Assembly: GCF_017569925.1 (NCBI RefSeq)
Contig: NZ_CP050854.1
Coordinates: 1,240,001-1,304,000 of the forward strand
Direction: 5' to 3'
Length of the DNA: 64,000 nucleotides
Source: Brenneria izadpanahii
GTDB taxonomy: Bacteria > Pseudomonadota > Gammaproteobacteria > Enterobacterales > Enterobacteriaceae
Shown here: positions 49,517-60,800 of the stretch, in pieces
How the letters are laid out: each line of letters opens with the position of its first letter
Position numbering within the stretch: the stretch's first letter is position 1
Notes under the pieces: generated by a model
Seen by the model: only the letters and a program-made list of their open reading frames with translations
The model's database searches: none
Told to the model about the DNA's origin: nothing
Program-made: the position numbers and the translations under genes

Positions 49517-50878
49517 TTATCTTTCCCGCAGCGCTTCCGCTCTGGCGCGTAGGATCGGTTTTAGCAGGTAGCTGAGAATAGTTTTCTTTCCTGTCATAAT
49601 ATCGACCGTCGCCACCATGCCCGGAATAATCAACAGGGGTTTCTCTGCGGTTCCCAGATAGTTTTTATCCGTACGCAGCCGGATAATATAGAAACTATTG
49701 CCTTCTTTATCCGTTACCGTATCAGGACTAATCTGCTCCAGATGTCCTTTTAGTCCGCCATAGATGGTGTAGTCGTAAGCGGTGAGCTTAATAATGGCTT
49801 CCTGGCCGGGATGCAGAAAAGCGATGTCCTGCGGACGGATTCTGGCCTCGACCAGCAGGTTATCATCCAGCGGGACGATCTCCACCAAATCGCTGCCTGG
49901 CTGAATAACGCCGCCAATCGTGTTCACCAGAATTTGTTGCACGATACCGCGTACCGGTGAAACCACCAGCGTACGATTGACCCGATCCTCCAATGCCTTG
50001 CCGGTGGCGGCAAGCTTGTTCAGGTTGGTCTGGGCCTCGTTCAACTGCGATAATGCCTCGCTTTTATAACGCCCGCTGGTTTCCTGGATCTTGTTCTCGA
50101 TCTCTTTAATGGCCGATTCAGCGCGGGGGATCGACAGCGTGACGGATTCAAGCTGGCCTTTGGTTTCCACTTCTGCGCGCCGTAAACGCAGCACCTCCAC
50201 TTTGGAAATCGCGCCTTCGGCGATAAGCGGTTCAGACATCCTTATTTCCTGTTGCAGCAGATTTAGACTGTTGCGGAACTGGATTTGTTTGGCGGAGAAA
50301 TCCCGTAGTTCCTGCCGGCGTTGTATCAATTGTTCTTCCAGCCCGGATATCTCGTTATGAAATTGCTGGCGCCGACTGTTATATAGCTCTCGTTCACCCT
50401 TAGCCACTTCCGGCGATCGGGCGGCGATGTCTGCGGATAACGTTAAATCCTGATCGTTAATTTCGGCATTCAGGCGTTCAATCCGCAGGGTCAGAGCAAG
50501 ACGGTCGGCTTCAGTCTCCCCTACGTTGGACGCAAAGCGGGTGTCGTCAAGCCGTAGCAGAGGATCGCCCGCCTGAACGACCTGGCCTTCACGTACAAAC
50601 AGTTCGGTAACGATACCGCCTTCAAGGTTTTGGACCTTTTGTAGCCGGGAGGAGGGTATCGCTTTGCCGTTACCGCGGGTGACTTCGTCAATGTTTGCAA
50701 ATCCTGCCCATAGAATAAAAAACAGGAAAAAAGCTCCGATGCTCCACAGCGTAATGCGAATGACTCTGGGGGAGTCCTCTACTATGGCGCGGCTGACTTC
50801 GGGCATGGTATGAAAGTTATCTTCATCACGTCCGACAAAATAACGCCTAATGCGTTTAGCATACTCAACGAGACGCAT
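49517..50878 (-). CDS. lapC: LapC-like type I secretion periplasmic adaptor (HlyD family)
   Basis: A 453-residue membrane-fusion protein. After a cytoplasmic N-terminus there is one membrane helix (near 40-60). The first lipoyl half is VQNLEGGIVTELFVREGQVVQAGD. A long coiled coil (about 110-290) and a C-terminal HlyD signature (PGMVATVDIMTGKKTILSYLLKP) follow. This is the type I secretion adaptor class, distinct from the MacA type at 6.8-8.0 kb. It is coupled to lapB by a 14-base overlap. Confidence 0.88.
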   Translation of the reverse strand: MRLVEYAKRIRRYFVGRDEDNFHTMPEVSRAIVEDSPRVIRITLWSIGAFFLFFILWAGFANIDEVTRGNGKAIPSSRLQKVQNLEGGIVTELFVREGQVVQAGDPLLRLDDTRFASNVGETEADRLALTLRIERLNAEINDQDLTLSADIAARSPEVAKGERELYNSRRQQFHNEISGLEEQLIQRRQELRDFSAKQIQFRNSLNLLQQEIRMSEPLIAEGAISKVEVLRLRRAEVETKGQLESVTLSIPRAESAIKEIENKIQETSGRYKSEALSQLNEAQTNLNKLAATGKALEDRVNRTLVVSPVRGIVQQILVNTIGGVIQPGSDLVEIVPLDDNLLVEARIRPQDIAFLHPGQEAIIKLTAYDYTIYGGLKGHLEQISPDTVTDKEGNSFYIIRLRTDKNYLGTAEKPLLIIPGMVATVDIMTGKKTILSYLLKPILRARAEALRER

Positions 50879-53051
50879 TGATCTGTCCCTTTTTTAAGGC
50901 ATCCATCACGATGGCTTTCGGGCCATCGGCAATAATTCGCCCTTTATCAACAATAATTAACCGATCGACTAACGCCAGCATTGACGCCCGGTGCGTCACC
51001 AGTAACAGCGTTTTGTTGGCGATCGCGGGGAAAAGCGCCTTTTTCAGCCGATCTTCACTGGAGTTATCCATCGAGCTGGTTGGCTCATCGAAAATTAGAA
51101 TCGGCGGATCGAGCAGTAGAGCTCGGGCAACTGCGACCGCCTGACGTTGACCGCCGGATAATTGCTGACCTCGTTCGCCAACCTGAAGGTTGTAACCATC
51201 AGGATGCAGACGGGCAAATTCATTAACGCCCGCTATTTCGGCTGCTTGCAGCATACTTTCATCTTCAACGTAACGAGCGCCGATAATCAGGTTATCGCGC
51301 AGCGATCCGCTGAACAGCTGGATATCCTGTGGCACGTAGCCGATATTGTGCCGCAGGTCGCCGACATCCAACTGACGCACATCGACGCCATCAATCAGGA
51401 TATTGCCTGAGTCGGCCTGATAGAGATTAACGATCAGTTTCTGCAGCGAGCTTTTGCCCGAGCCGCTTCGTCCGATAACGCCGACTTTTTCGCCGGCGGC
51501 GATGGAAATATTTATTCCTTTTAGTGAGCTATTTTTCTGCTCGGGGTAATTAAACGTCACATCGCGAAACTCGATGCTGCCGCGAATGCTTTCCCGTTTT
51601 AACGGATGTTCATTATCATTACGCTCTTGCGGCAACTGCATCATCTGTTCGGTGGTGGTCATCGTCAGCCTGGCCTGCTGATAACGCGTGACCAGCCCGG
51701 ACAGTTGCCCCAACGGTATAAGCGCCCGGCCGTTAAGCATATAGCAGGCGATTAATCCCCCCATGCTGAGTTTGCCGTCAATCAGCATATATACGCCGAC
51801 CACAATCATGGCGACGCCGGCAAATTGCTGGATCCATTGGGTCAGATTAACCGCCAGCGATGACAAAGTTTTGGCCCTCATTTCCAACCGGCTTAGACTG
51901 CCAATGGTTTGCTCCCACTGGTATTGTCGTTCGCTCTCTGCGTTGTTGACTTTTATTGCGTCCAGACTGCTCAGGGTTTCAATCAGCGTTGCTTGCCGCT
52001 CGCTGGCGAGGTGCATCGTTTTTTCAATCGCCGCCGTTAGCGGTTTCTGTAACGCCCAACTGGCAAGCAAAGCAATTGGATAGGCAAGAATGGAAACCCA
52101 GACCAATGGCCCGCCGATAATCCCGATAACCAGCAGCAGTAATAAAGTGAAAGGGAAATCGATAAGGGTGGTCAGCGTTAATGACGAAAGAAAATCCCTG
52201 AGTGATTGAAACTCATGGATATTCTGGGCAAAGTTACCCACCCGCGCCGGACGCGCTTTCATCGACATGCCGGTGATGCGTTCAAACAGCGTGGCTGAAA
52301 TAATCAGATCGGTTTTTTTGCCGGCAATATCAAGGCAAATACCGCGCAATGTTTTCAATATCAGATCAAAGATAAATGCGCCGGTAATACCTGTCGCCAG
52401 CACCCATAAGGTTGCCGTTGCCTGGTTGGGCACCACCCGGTCATAAACATTCATGACAAACAGCGGGGTCGCCAAGGCGATGATATTAACCAGCAAACTG
52501 GCGAGAATGGCATCCATATAAAGGAAGCGCGATAGTTTTAGCGTATCTTTGAACCAGGATTTAGTGCGGGGGATGAGAGAATCAGACTGAATATCGAACT
52601 GGTGGCGGGGTTGGGCAAACATCACCAGCCCCAGATAGTCTTGCTGTAGTGTATGGCGGTCGACCGTAATTTCCCCGCCCTCCGTTTCACTGGGCATGAT
52701 GCGGGCATCGCCATCGGCATTCCAGCCCAATAAAATTGCGGCTCTTCCTTCTCGCAATAACAACATTGCCGGAAGCGACATTGCGGCGATTTTATCCAGT
52801 GAACGCTTAAGCACTCTACCTTGCAAACCTGCGCGAGCCGCCGCTCTGGGGAGTAATTTTACCGATAGACGTTGCGCGGCCAGCGGCAATCCCGCCGTTA
52901 GCGTTGACCTGCTGACCGATTTCCCTTGCAAAGAGCAAAGTATCAGTAGGCTATCCAGCAGGGGATCGTCGTGACGGCTACGAGGGTCGCTGTGCTCTTG
53001 GACAACCGCTTCATCAGGATTATTGGTATCGTGAACAGAATGCAACTTCAT
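50865..53051 (-). CDS. lapB: LapB-like type I secretion ABC permease/ATPase
   Basis: The inner-membrane exporter of the type I system, 728 residues. The N-terminal C39-like domain (about 25-150) lacks the catalytic peptidase Cys context, so it docks substrate and does not cut it. Six membrane helices (about 180-460) follow. The ATPase has Walker A GRSGSGKSS, signature LSGGQRQ, Walker B ILIFDEPTSSMD and switch His in VTHRAS. It lies between lapE and lapC and divergent from the giant adhesin, its likely substrate. Confidence 0.9.
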   Translation of the reverse strand: MKLHSVHDTNNPDEAVVQEHSDPRSRHDDPLLDSLLILCSLQGKSVSRSTLTAGLPLAAQRLSVKLLPRAAARAGLQGRVLKRSLDKIAAMSLPAMLLLREGRAAILLGWNADGDARIMPSETEGGEITVDRHTLQQDYLGLVMFAQPRHQFDIQSDSLIPRTKSWFKDTLKLSRFLYMDAILASLLVNIIALATPLFVMNVYDRVVPNQATATLWVLATGITGAFIFDLILKTLRGICLDIAGKKTDLIISATLFERITGMSMKARPARVGNFAQNIHEFQSLRDFLSSLTLTTLIDFPFTLLLLLVIGIIGGPLVWVSILAYPIALLASWALQKPLTAAIEKTMHLASERQATLIETLSSLDAIKVNNAESERQYQWEQTIGSLSRLEMRAKTLSSLAVNLTQWIQQFAGVAMIVVGVYMLIDGKLSMGGLIACYMLNGRALIPLGQLSGLVTRYQQARLTMTTTEQMMQLPQERNDNEHPLKRESIRGSIEFRDVTFNYPEQKNSSLKGINISIAAGEKVGVIGRSGSGKSSLQKLIVNLYQADSGNILIDGVDVRQLDVGDLRHNIGYVPQDIQLFSGSLRDNLIIGARYVEDESMLQAAEIAGVNEFARLHPDGYNLQVGERGQQLSGGQRQAVAVARALLLDPPILIFDEPTSSMDNSSEDRLKKALFPAIANKTLLLVTHRASMLALVDRLIIVDKGRIIADGPKAIVMDALKKGQINASR

Positions 53052-53157
53052 TTAACTGAGTTTTTCCTTTCGCAACGCAATCCCTGCAACAGATAAAATG
53101 TGTAAATAAACAGTTCTCCGCCTTATACGGAGAACTGATATGTGTCGGTATGGCTTA

Positions 53158-54513
53158 TTAATTTAATCCGGGTAACTCTGCGTGAGTCGTCACGTTAGTC
53201 AGGCTACTACCTGCCGCCGGCGCTGGAATCGATAAACTATTCAGTAAATCACCCATGCGTGATTTTATCCGATATTCGGTAAATAGCGCTATAAATCGGA
53301 CTTCCACCAGGCGGCGCTGTGCGGTAAATAGCTCATTTTCACTGTCCAGTAAGTCTAACAGCGTTCTTTCGCCCAGGCTGAACTGTTTCTGGTAAGCGGT
53401 ACGCACCCGCATGCTGCGATCGGCATACTCTGCGGCAATAGGAAGCTGCTGACGAGCGTTATTTAACGCGGACCAGGACAGGCGGAGCTCTTCATTGAGT
53501 TGGCGCAGGGCGTTGTTCCTTATATCCTGAGCTTCTTTGATTTGATAAGCCTTTGACTCCATGCGGTTTTTTCTGCTGCCGCCTTCGTACAGGTTATAGC
53601 GCATTCTTACCATCGCCTGCCATTCGTTGTTGTGACCGCGAGCGCCATCAATGTTGTTATCCATATTGCGAGCCAATTCAATATCTACCCGCGGATAAAA
53701 AGAGGATTTTGCCGCCTCGTACTGTTTTTCAGTCGCTTCAATGTCGGACTCGGCGGATTTCAATGACGGGTTATTTGCCAGCATGATACGCCGCGCTTCT
53801 TCCAGAGAAGCCGGCAGCGTGATGGTGGAAGCGCTAGGAATGGTCAGATGCTCCGGCTCCTTACCAACTACGCTGTAGTAATTGGTCCGAGCATCATCCA
53901 GGTTGGTTTTTTCCGTCAATACGTTATTGCGGGCCTGGGCTAGACGGGCCTCCGCCTGTTCCATATCGGCAAGACGGCCGACGCCTTGCTCGCTGCGCAG
54001 TTTTATCTGATCGTAAATACGTTCATGGCTGGCGAGATTGATTTCTGCGAGGCGTACAAACTCCTGGCGCTGCAACACATCAAGATAAACCTGCACGGCA
54101 TCTAATGCGGTGCTTTCACTGGCGGTTAATACTTTATAGGCGCGGGAGTTGACCGTAGCGCGTTGCCGCCCAACCTCACTTGGGGTGGCGAAGCCGTCAA
54201 AAACCATCTGGCTTACGCTGATGCCGGATTCACTGCGATTCAGATCGACTCTATGATCGCCGCTGGCGCGAGTGGAAACGCTATCCGTTTCTTCGCGACC
54301 GATTCCTGCATTCAACGTTACGGAAGGGAGATATCCCCCTTTGGCGGCACTTAAGTCATGTTCCGCAGAGAAACGGCTATTAATTGAGGCGCTGACTTCA
54401 GGATGGGTGTTGAGCGAATGTTTAATTGCGTCCTGAATAGTATCAGCATGGGAGTAATTACTAAAAACCGTAATGAAAAACAAAGTAGATAATCTATATT
54501 TATTATAAGGCAT
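53158..54513 (-). CDS. lapE: LapE-like TolC-family outer-membrane channel
   Basis: The outer-membrane component of the type I system, 451 residues. It has a signal peptide (MPYNKYRLSTLFFITVFSNYSHA). Two OEP repeats follow, with family features such as NPSLKSAESDIEATEKQYEAA and QFSLGERTLLDLLDSENELF. It is the first gene of the minus-strand lapE-lapB-lapC unit. In Lap systems the retained adhesin is thought to remain threaded through this channel. Confidence 0.88.
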   Translation of the reverse strand: MPYNKYRLSTLFFITVFSNYSHADTIQDAIKHSLNTHPEVSASINSRFSAEHDLSAAKGGYLPSVTLNAGIGREETDSVSTRASGDHRVDLNRSESGISVSQMVFDGFATPSEVGRQRATVNSRAYKVLTASESTALDAVQVYLDVLQRQEFVRLAEINLASHERIYDQIKLRSEQGVGRLADMEQAEARLAQARNNVLTEKTNLDDARTNYYSVVGKEPEHLTIPSASTITLPASLEEARRIMLANNPSLKSAESDIEATEKQYEAAKSSFYPRVDIELARNMDNNIDGARGHNNEWQAMVRMRYNLYEGGSRKNRMESKAYQIKEAQDIRNNALRQLNEELRLSWSALNNARQQLPIAAEYADRSMRVRTAYQKQFSLGERTLLDLLDSENELFTAQRRLVEVRFIALFTEYRIKSRMGDLLNSLSIPAPAAGSSLTNVTTHAELPGLN

Positions 54514-54894
54514 GGCATTATTTTCCTGCGCAAATGTTAATTTGTGATTTTTCCTATTTTTATTAAAGATTAGTTATATTTATAAGTTGACAATTAACCG
54601 ATAATAACATAATCAATATCAATAGGTTACCTTTTGTGGGGAAATGAAAATCATTTAAAGCATCTTATTTACTCAATATGAGTAAAGTTCTGGAAAGAAT
54701 ATGCCGAATTTTTTATTATATTGGTCATTGAGTCAAGAGATTGGCACATAAGAAAGTCAGTTTACGGCGACACCACAATCAGTTTTTTAGGATGCTTGTA
54801 CAGCAAGACCACCTCATCAGGATGATGGCATAAATTCTATTATCAAAAATTATCTGTAGTACAAAAATAATAATAGATATCAAGGGGAACTATT
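54514..54894. promoter_or_regulatory. Divergent promoter region between lapE and the adhesin gene
   Basis: 381 AT-rich bases between divergent starts. TTGACA at 54577-54582 with CATAAT 15 bases downstream is a possible plus-strand promoter with short spacing. TAAAGTTC at 54683 with GCCGA 12 bases on looks only partly like sigma-28. Nothing stronger was seen. Confidence 0.3.
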
Positions 54895-57800
54895 TTGAAT
54901 AGCGTAATCGGTATCATCAAATTCGTTATCGGTCAGGTTTTTGTCGTCGCTTTGGATGGCAGTCAACGGTTATTAGTCGCAGGTGAACGTATTTACAGCG
55001 GAGAGGAAGTCGTTACGGGTAATAATGGCGCTGTATCGATAACGTTACCTGACGGACGCACACTGGATTTAGGTCGCGACAGCAGTTGGAGCGGCGCGGC
55101 TGATGTGAGCAATAAGGACGCTACCTCGGCGAGCAATAATAATGACGTCGAAGCCTTGCAATCCGCTATTGCCCAAGGGGAAGACCCGACGCAAATATTG
55201 GAGCCAACGGCCGCCGGGAATAGCGATATTGGCGAAGCCGGGGACGGCGGCGGCAGCCATACGCCGGTGGTGTTGGAATTGACCGGACAAATTGTTGATC
55301 CGACAACCGGTTATGATACCGCAGGGTTAACTTCCGGAACGGCCTCATCCTTTGAGGAAAGCAATGCCGGGGCTATGGCGTTAGCTACCTCAGCTTCGGA
55401 AACAACAGATAATACGATATCGCCTTCTGTATCCATCACCATCAATGGTGATGGCACGGTTATTTTTTCGTTTACCAAGCCTCCGGCGGGTTTCGATGGA
55501 AATGATATTAGCGTTGCTAATGGGACTCTGCGCGATCTGACCCAGGATGCAAACGATCCTACGCATTGGTCGGCGGTACTTACGCCTCGCTCCGATTTTG
55601 AGGGGGACGTAGTCATCAGTGTTCCTGATGGCAGCTATACCGATGAGAATGGAACGCCGGGCACTGGCGCTAGTAGTTCGGTAACGGTTGATACATTGGC
55701 GCCGGATGCGACGATCTCCATTGATACCATTACCGAAGATAATGTGGTCAATGCCGACGAATCTAACCAGACTATCAGCGTGACCGGTCAGGTGGGCGCG
55801 GACGTCCACGCGGGCGATATAGTCGCCGTCACTGTCGGCGGGCAGTCTTATCAGACCACCGTCAATGCCGATGGCAACACCTGGAGCGTCGATGTACCGG
55901 GCAGCGTACTGGCGGGCAATACGGCAATTAGCGCCAGCGTCACCACGTCCGATGCGGCGGGAAATTCGACCACCGCGCATGCGAGCCGGACCTACGGCGT
56001 TGATACGGTGGCACCGGAAGCCAGCATCACCATCGATCCAGTGACTACGGATAACGTCATCAATCAGGCAGAGTCGACCCAGCCGCAGACCATTACCGGC
56101 CGTGTCGGCAATGACGTGCAGGTGGGCGATACGGTCACTGTAACGGTCGGCGGCCACAGCTATCAAACGACGGTCACGGCGGCCGACGGCGGCAGCATGT
56201 GGAGCGTGAATGTGCCGGGCAGTGTGCTGGCGGGTAATCGCTCGGTGAATGCCTCGGTGACAACTGCCGATGCGGCAGGCAACACGGCTACCGCAAATAC
56301 CAGCCACGGTTACGAAGTGGATGTCACCGCACCAGAAGCGGCGATCACTATCGATACCATCACTGCGGATAACGTGATTAATGCCGCTGAGTCGCAGCAA
56401 GATGTGGCTGTGACCGGTAAGGTGGGCGCCAATGTACAGGCTGGCGATGCGGTTACCGTGACGGTGGGCAGCGAAACTTACCAAACCACGGTCAATGCCG
56501 ATGGCAGCACCTGGAGCGTGAATATGCCGGGTAGCGTGCTGGCGGGCAATACGTCGGTCAATGCCACGGTCACCACTGCCGATGCGGCGGGGAATACGAC
56601 CACTGCCGAGTCCAGCCGTGGCTATACGGTTGATACCGTGGCACCGGAGGCTACGATCACTATTGATACCATCACCGCCGATAACGTGATTAATGCCGCT
56701 GAGTCCAACCAAAATATCAGCGTGACTGGTAAAGTGGGCTCGGACGTCCAGGCTGGCGACACGGTCACCGTAACGGTAGGTAGTGAAACTTACCAAACTA
56801 CCGTGAATGCCGATGGCAGCACCTGGAGCGTCAATGTGCCGGGTAGCGTGCTAGCGGGCAATACGTCGGTCAATGCCAGCGTCACTACCGCGGATGCAGC
56901 AGGGAATACAACCACCGCGGATGCCAATCGTCCGTATGGTGTGGATACCGTGGCGCCGGAAGCGGCGATCTCCATCGATACCATCACCGCCGATAACGTG
57001 ATCAACGCTGCCGAATCCAATCAAAACATCAGCGTCACCGGTAAAGTGGGCTCGGACGTCCAGGCTGGCGACACAGTCACCGTAACGGTAGGTAGTGAAA
57101 CTTACCAAACTACCGTGAATGCCGACGGCAGCACCTGGAGTGTCAATGTGCCGGGTAGCGTGCTGGCGGGCAATACCGCAGTCAATGCTACGGTGACGAC
57201 TGCGGATGCGGCAGGAAATACGACCACCGCCGAGTCCAGCCGCGGTTATACGGTTGATACCGTGGCACCGGAAGCGGCGATCTCCATCGATACCATTACT
57301 GCGGATAACGTGATTAATGCCGCTGAGTCTAATCAGTCTATCCCAGTAACCGGCCAAGTCGGAGCCAATGTGCAGGCTGGCGATACGGTGACGGTTACCG
57401 TGGGTAGTGAGACTTACCAGACTACCGTGAATGCCGATGGCAGCACCTGGAGCGTGAATGTGCCGGGCAGCGTGCTGGCGGGGAATGGCTCGGTGAATGC
57501 TACGGTCACCACCGCGGATGCCGCAGGGAATACGACCACTGCCGATGCCAATCGTCCGTATGGTGTGGATACGGTAGCGCCGGAAGCAGCAATTAGCATT
57601 GATACCATTACCGCCGATAATGTGATCAATGCCGCTGAGTCGCAGCAGAATGTGACTGTGACCGGCCAGGTCGGTGCTAATGTTCAGGTTGGCGATACGG
57701 TCACGGTGACTGTCGGCAGCGAAACTTACCAGACTACCGTGAATGCCGACGGCAGCACCTGGAGTGTCAATGTGCCGGGTAGCGTGCTGGCGGGCAATAC

Positions 57801-60800
57801 CGCAGTCAATGCTACGGTGACGACTGCGGATGCGGCAGGCAATACAACCACCGCCGAAGCGAACCGTCCGTATGGTGTCGATACCGTGGCGCCGGATGCG
57901 ACGATCTCCATCGATACCATTACTGCGGATAACGTGGTGAATGCGGCCGAGTCCAACCAAAATATCAGCGTCACCGGTAAAGTGGGCTCGGACGTCCAGG
58001 CTGGCGATACGGTTACCGTAACGGTAGGCAGTGAAACTTACCAAACTACGGTCAATGCCGACGGCAGCACCTGGAGCGTCAACGTGCCGGGCAGTGTGCT
58101 GGCGGGCAATACGTCGGTCAATGCCACGGTGACGACTGCTGATGCGGCAGGTAACACGGCTACCGCAAATACCAGTCACGGTTATGACGTGGATGTCACC
58201 GCGCCGGAAGCGGCGATCTCTATCGACACGATTACTGCCGATAATGTGATTAATGCCGCTGAGTCCAACCAAAACATCAGCGTCACCGGTCAGGTGGGTG
58301 CTAACGTCCAGGCTGGCGATACGGTTACGGTCACCGTGGGTGGTGAGACTTACCAAACCACGGTCAATGCCGACGGCAGCACCTGGAGCGTGAATGTGCC
58401 GGGCAGCGTGCTAGCGGGCAATACGTCGGTCAATGCCAGCGTCACTACCGCGGATGCGGCAGGCAATACGACCACTGCCGAGTCTAGTCGTGGTTATACG
58501 GTGGATACCGTGGCGCCGGAAGCCGCGATCTCTATCGATACCATTACCGCCGATAATGTGATTAATGCCGCTGAGTCCAACCAAAACATCAGCGTGACTG
58601 GTAAAGTGGGCTCGGACGTTCAGGCTGGCGATATGGTCACGGTGACGGTGGGCAGTGAGACTTACCAGACTACCGTCAATGCTGATGGCACGACCTGGAG
58701 CGTGAATGTGCCGGGCAGTGTGCTGGCGGGTAATACGTCGGTCAATGCCACGGTCACCACGTCTGATGCAGCGGGTAATACAACGACTGCCGAATCCAGC
58801 CGTGGCTATACGGTGGATACCGTAGCGCCGGAAGCCAGCATTACTATCGATCCGGTGACCGCGGATAACACCATCAATTTAAATGAGTCCAACCAGCCGC
58901 AGACTATCTCTGGCCGTGTCGGTAACGACGTTCAGGCCGGTGATGCCGTTACTGTGACCGTCGGTGGTGAAACTTACCAGACGACCGTGAATGCTGATGG
59001 CACTACCTGGAGCGTCAATGTGCCGGGTAGTGTGCTGGCGGGCAATACGTCGGTCAATGCTACGGTGACGACTGCCGATGCGGCGGGTAATACAACGACT
59101 GCCGAGTCCAGCCGTGGCTATACGGTGGATACGGTAGCGCCGGAAGCGGTGATCTCCATTGATACGATTACTGCGGATAATGTGATCAATGCGGCTGAGT
59201 CCAACCAAAACATCAGCATCACCGGTAAAGTGGGCTCGGACGTCCAGGCGGGTGATACGGTGACGGTCACCGTAGGCGGTGAAACTTACCAGACCACGGT
59301 GAATGCAGACGGCAGCACCTGGAGCGTCAATGTGCCGGGTAGCGTGCTAGCGGGCAATAGCTCGGTGAATGCTGTGGTGACGACTGCGGATGCGGCAGGC
59401 AACACGGCTACCGCAAATGCCAGCCACGGTTATGAAGTGGATGTTACCGCACCAGAAGCGGCAATTAGTATTGATACCATTACCGCCGATAACGTAATTA
59501 ATGCCGCAGAGTCCAACCAAAATATCAGCGTGACTGGTAAAGTGGGCTTGGACGTTCAGGCTGGCGACACGGTCACGGTGACGGTGGGCAGTGAGTCTTA
59601 CCAGACTACCGTCAATGCCGACGGCAGCACCTGGAGCGTGAATGTGCCGGGCAGCGTGCTGGCTGGCAATAGTACTGTGAATGCTACAGTCACCACCGCG
59701 GATGCAGCGGGGAATACCGCTACTGCAAATGCCAGCCACGGTTATGAAGTGGATGTCACCGCACCAGAAGCGGCAATCAGCATTGATACCATTACCGCCG
59801 ATAATGTGATTAATGCCGCTGAGTCCAACCAAAACATCAGTGTCACCGGTAAAGTGGGTTCGGACGTCCAGACTGGCGATACGGTTACGGTCACCGTGGG
59901 TGGTGAGACTTACCAGACGACCGTGAATGCTGATGGCAGTACCTGGAGCGTGAATGTGCCGGGCAGTGTGTTGGCGGACAATAATGCGGTCAATGCCACG
60001 GTCACCACCGCGGATGCAGCAGGGAATACAACCACCGCCGAGTCCAGCCGCGGCTATACGGTTGATACGGTAGCGCCGGAAGCCGCGATCACTATCGATA
60101 CCATTACTGCCGATAATGTGGTGAATGCGGCCGAGTCCAACCAAAACATTAGCGTCACCGGTAAAGTGGGCTCGGACGTCCAGGCTGGCGATGCGGTTAC
60201 CGTGACTGTCGGTAGCGAAACTTACCAAACCACGGTGAATGCTGATGGCACTACCTGGAGCGTGAATGTGCCGGGTAGTGTGCTGGCGGGCAATAATGCG
60301 GTCAATGCCACGGTCACCACGTCTGATGCGGCGGGGAATACAACCACCGCCGAAGCGAGCCGTCCGTATGGTGTGGATACGGTAGCGCCGGAAGCGGCGA
60401 TCTCTATCGACACGATTACTGCGGATAATGTGATTAATGCCGCTGAGTCCAACCAAAACATCAGCGTCACCGGTAAAGTGGGCTCGGACGTGGCTGGCGA
60501 CACGGTCGTAACGGTGGGCAGCGAAACTTACCAGACCACGGTGAATGCTGATGGCACTACCTGGAGCGTGAATGTGCCGGGTAGTGTGCTGGCGGGCAAT
60601 AATGCGGTGAATGCTACGGTGACGACTGCGGATGCGGCGGGGAATACAACCACCGCCGAAGCGAGCCGTCCGTATGGTGTCGATACCGTGGCGCCGGAAG
60701 CCGCGATCTCCATTGATACGATTACTGCGGATAACGTAATCAATGCGGCCGAGTCCAACCAAAATATCAGCGTCACCGGTAAAGTGGGCTCGGACGTTCA

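Noticed and set aside
54683..54710. Possible sigma-28 promoter before the adhesin (TAAAGTTC, 12-nt spacer, GCCGAATT)
   Set aside because: The spacer is one base too long and the -10 half matches poorly.
54727..54745. TGGCAC upstream of the adhesin as a sigma-54 promoter
   Set aside because: No TTGC element at the required distance.
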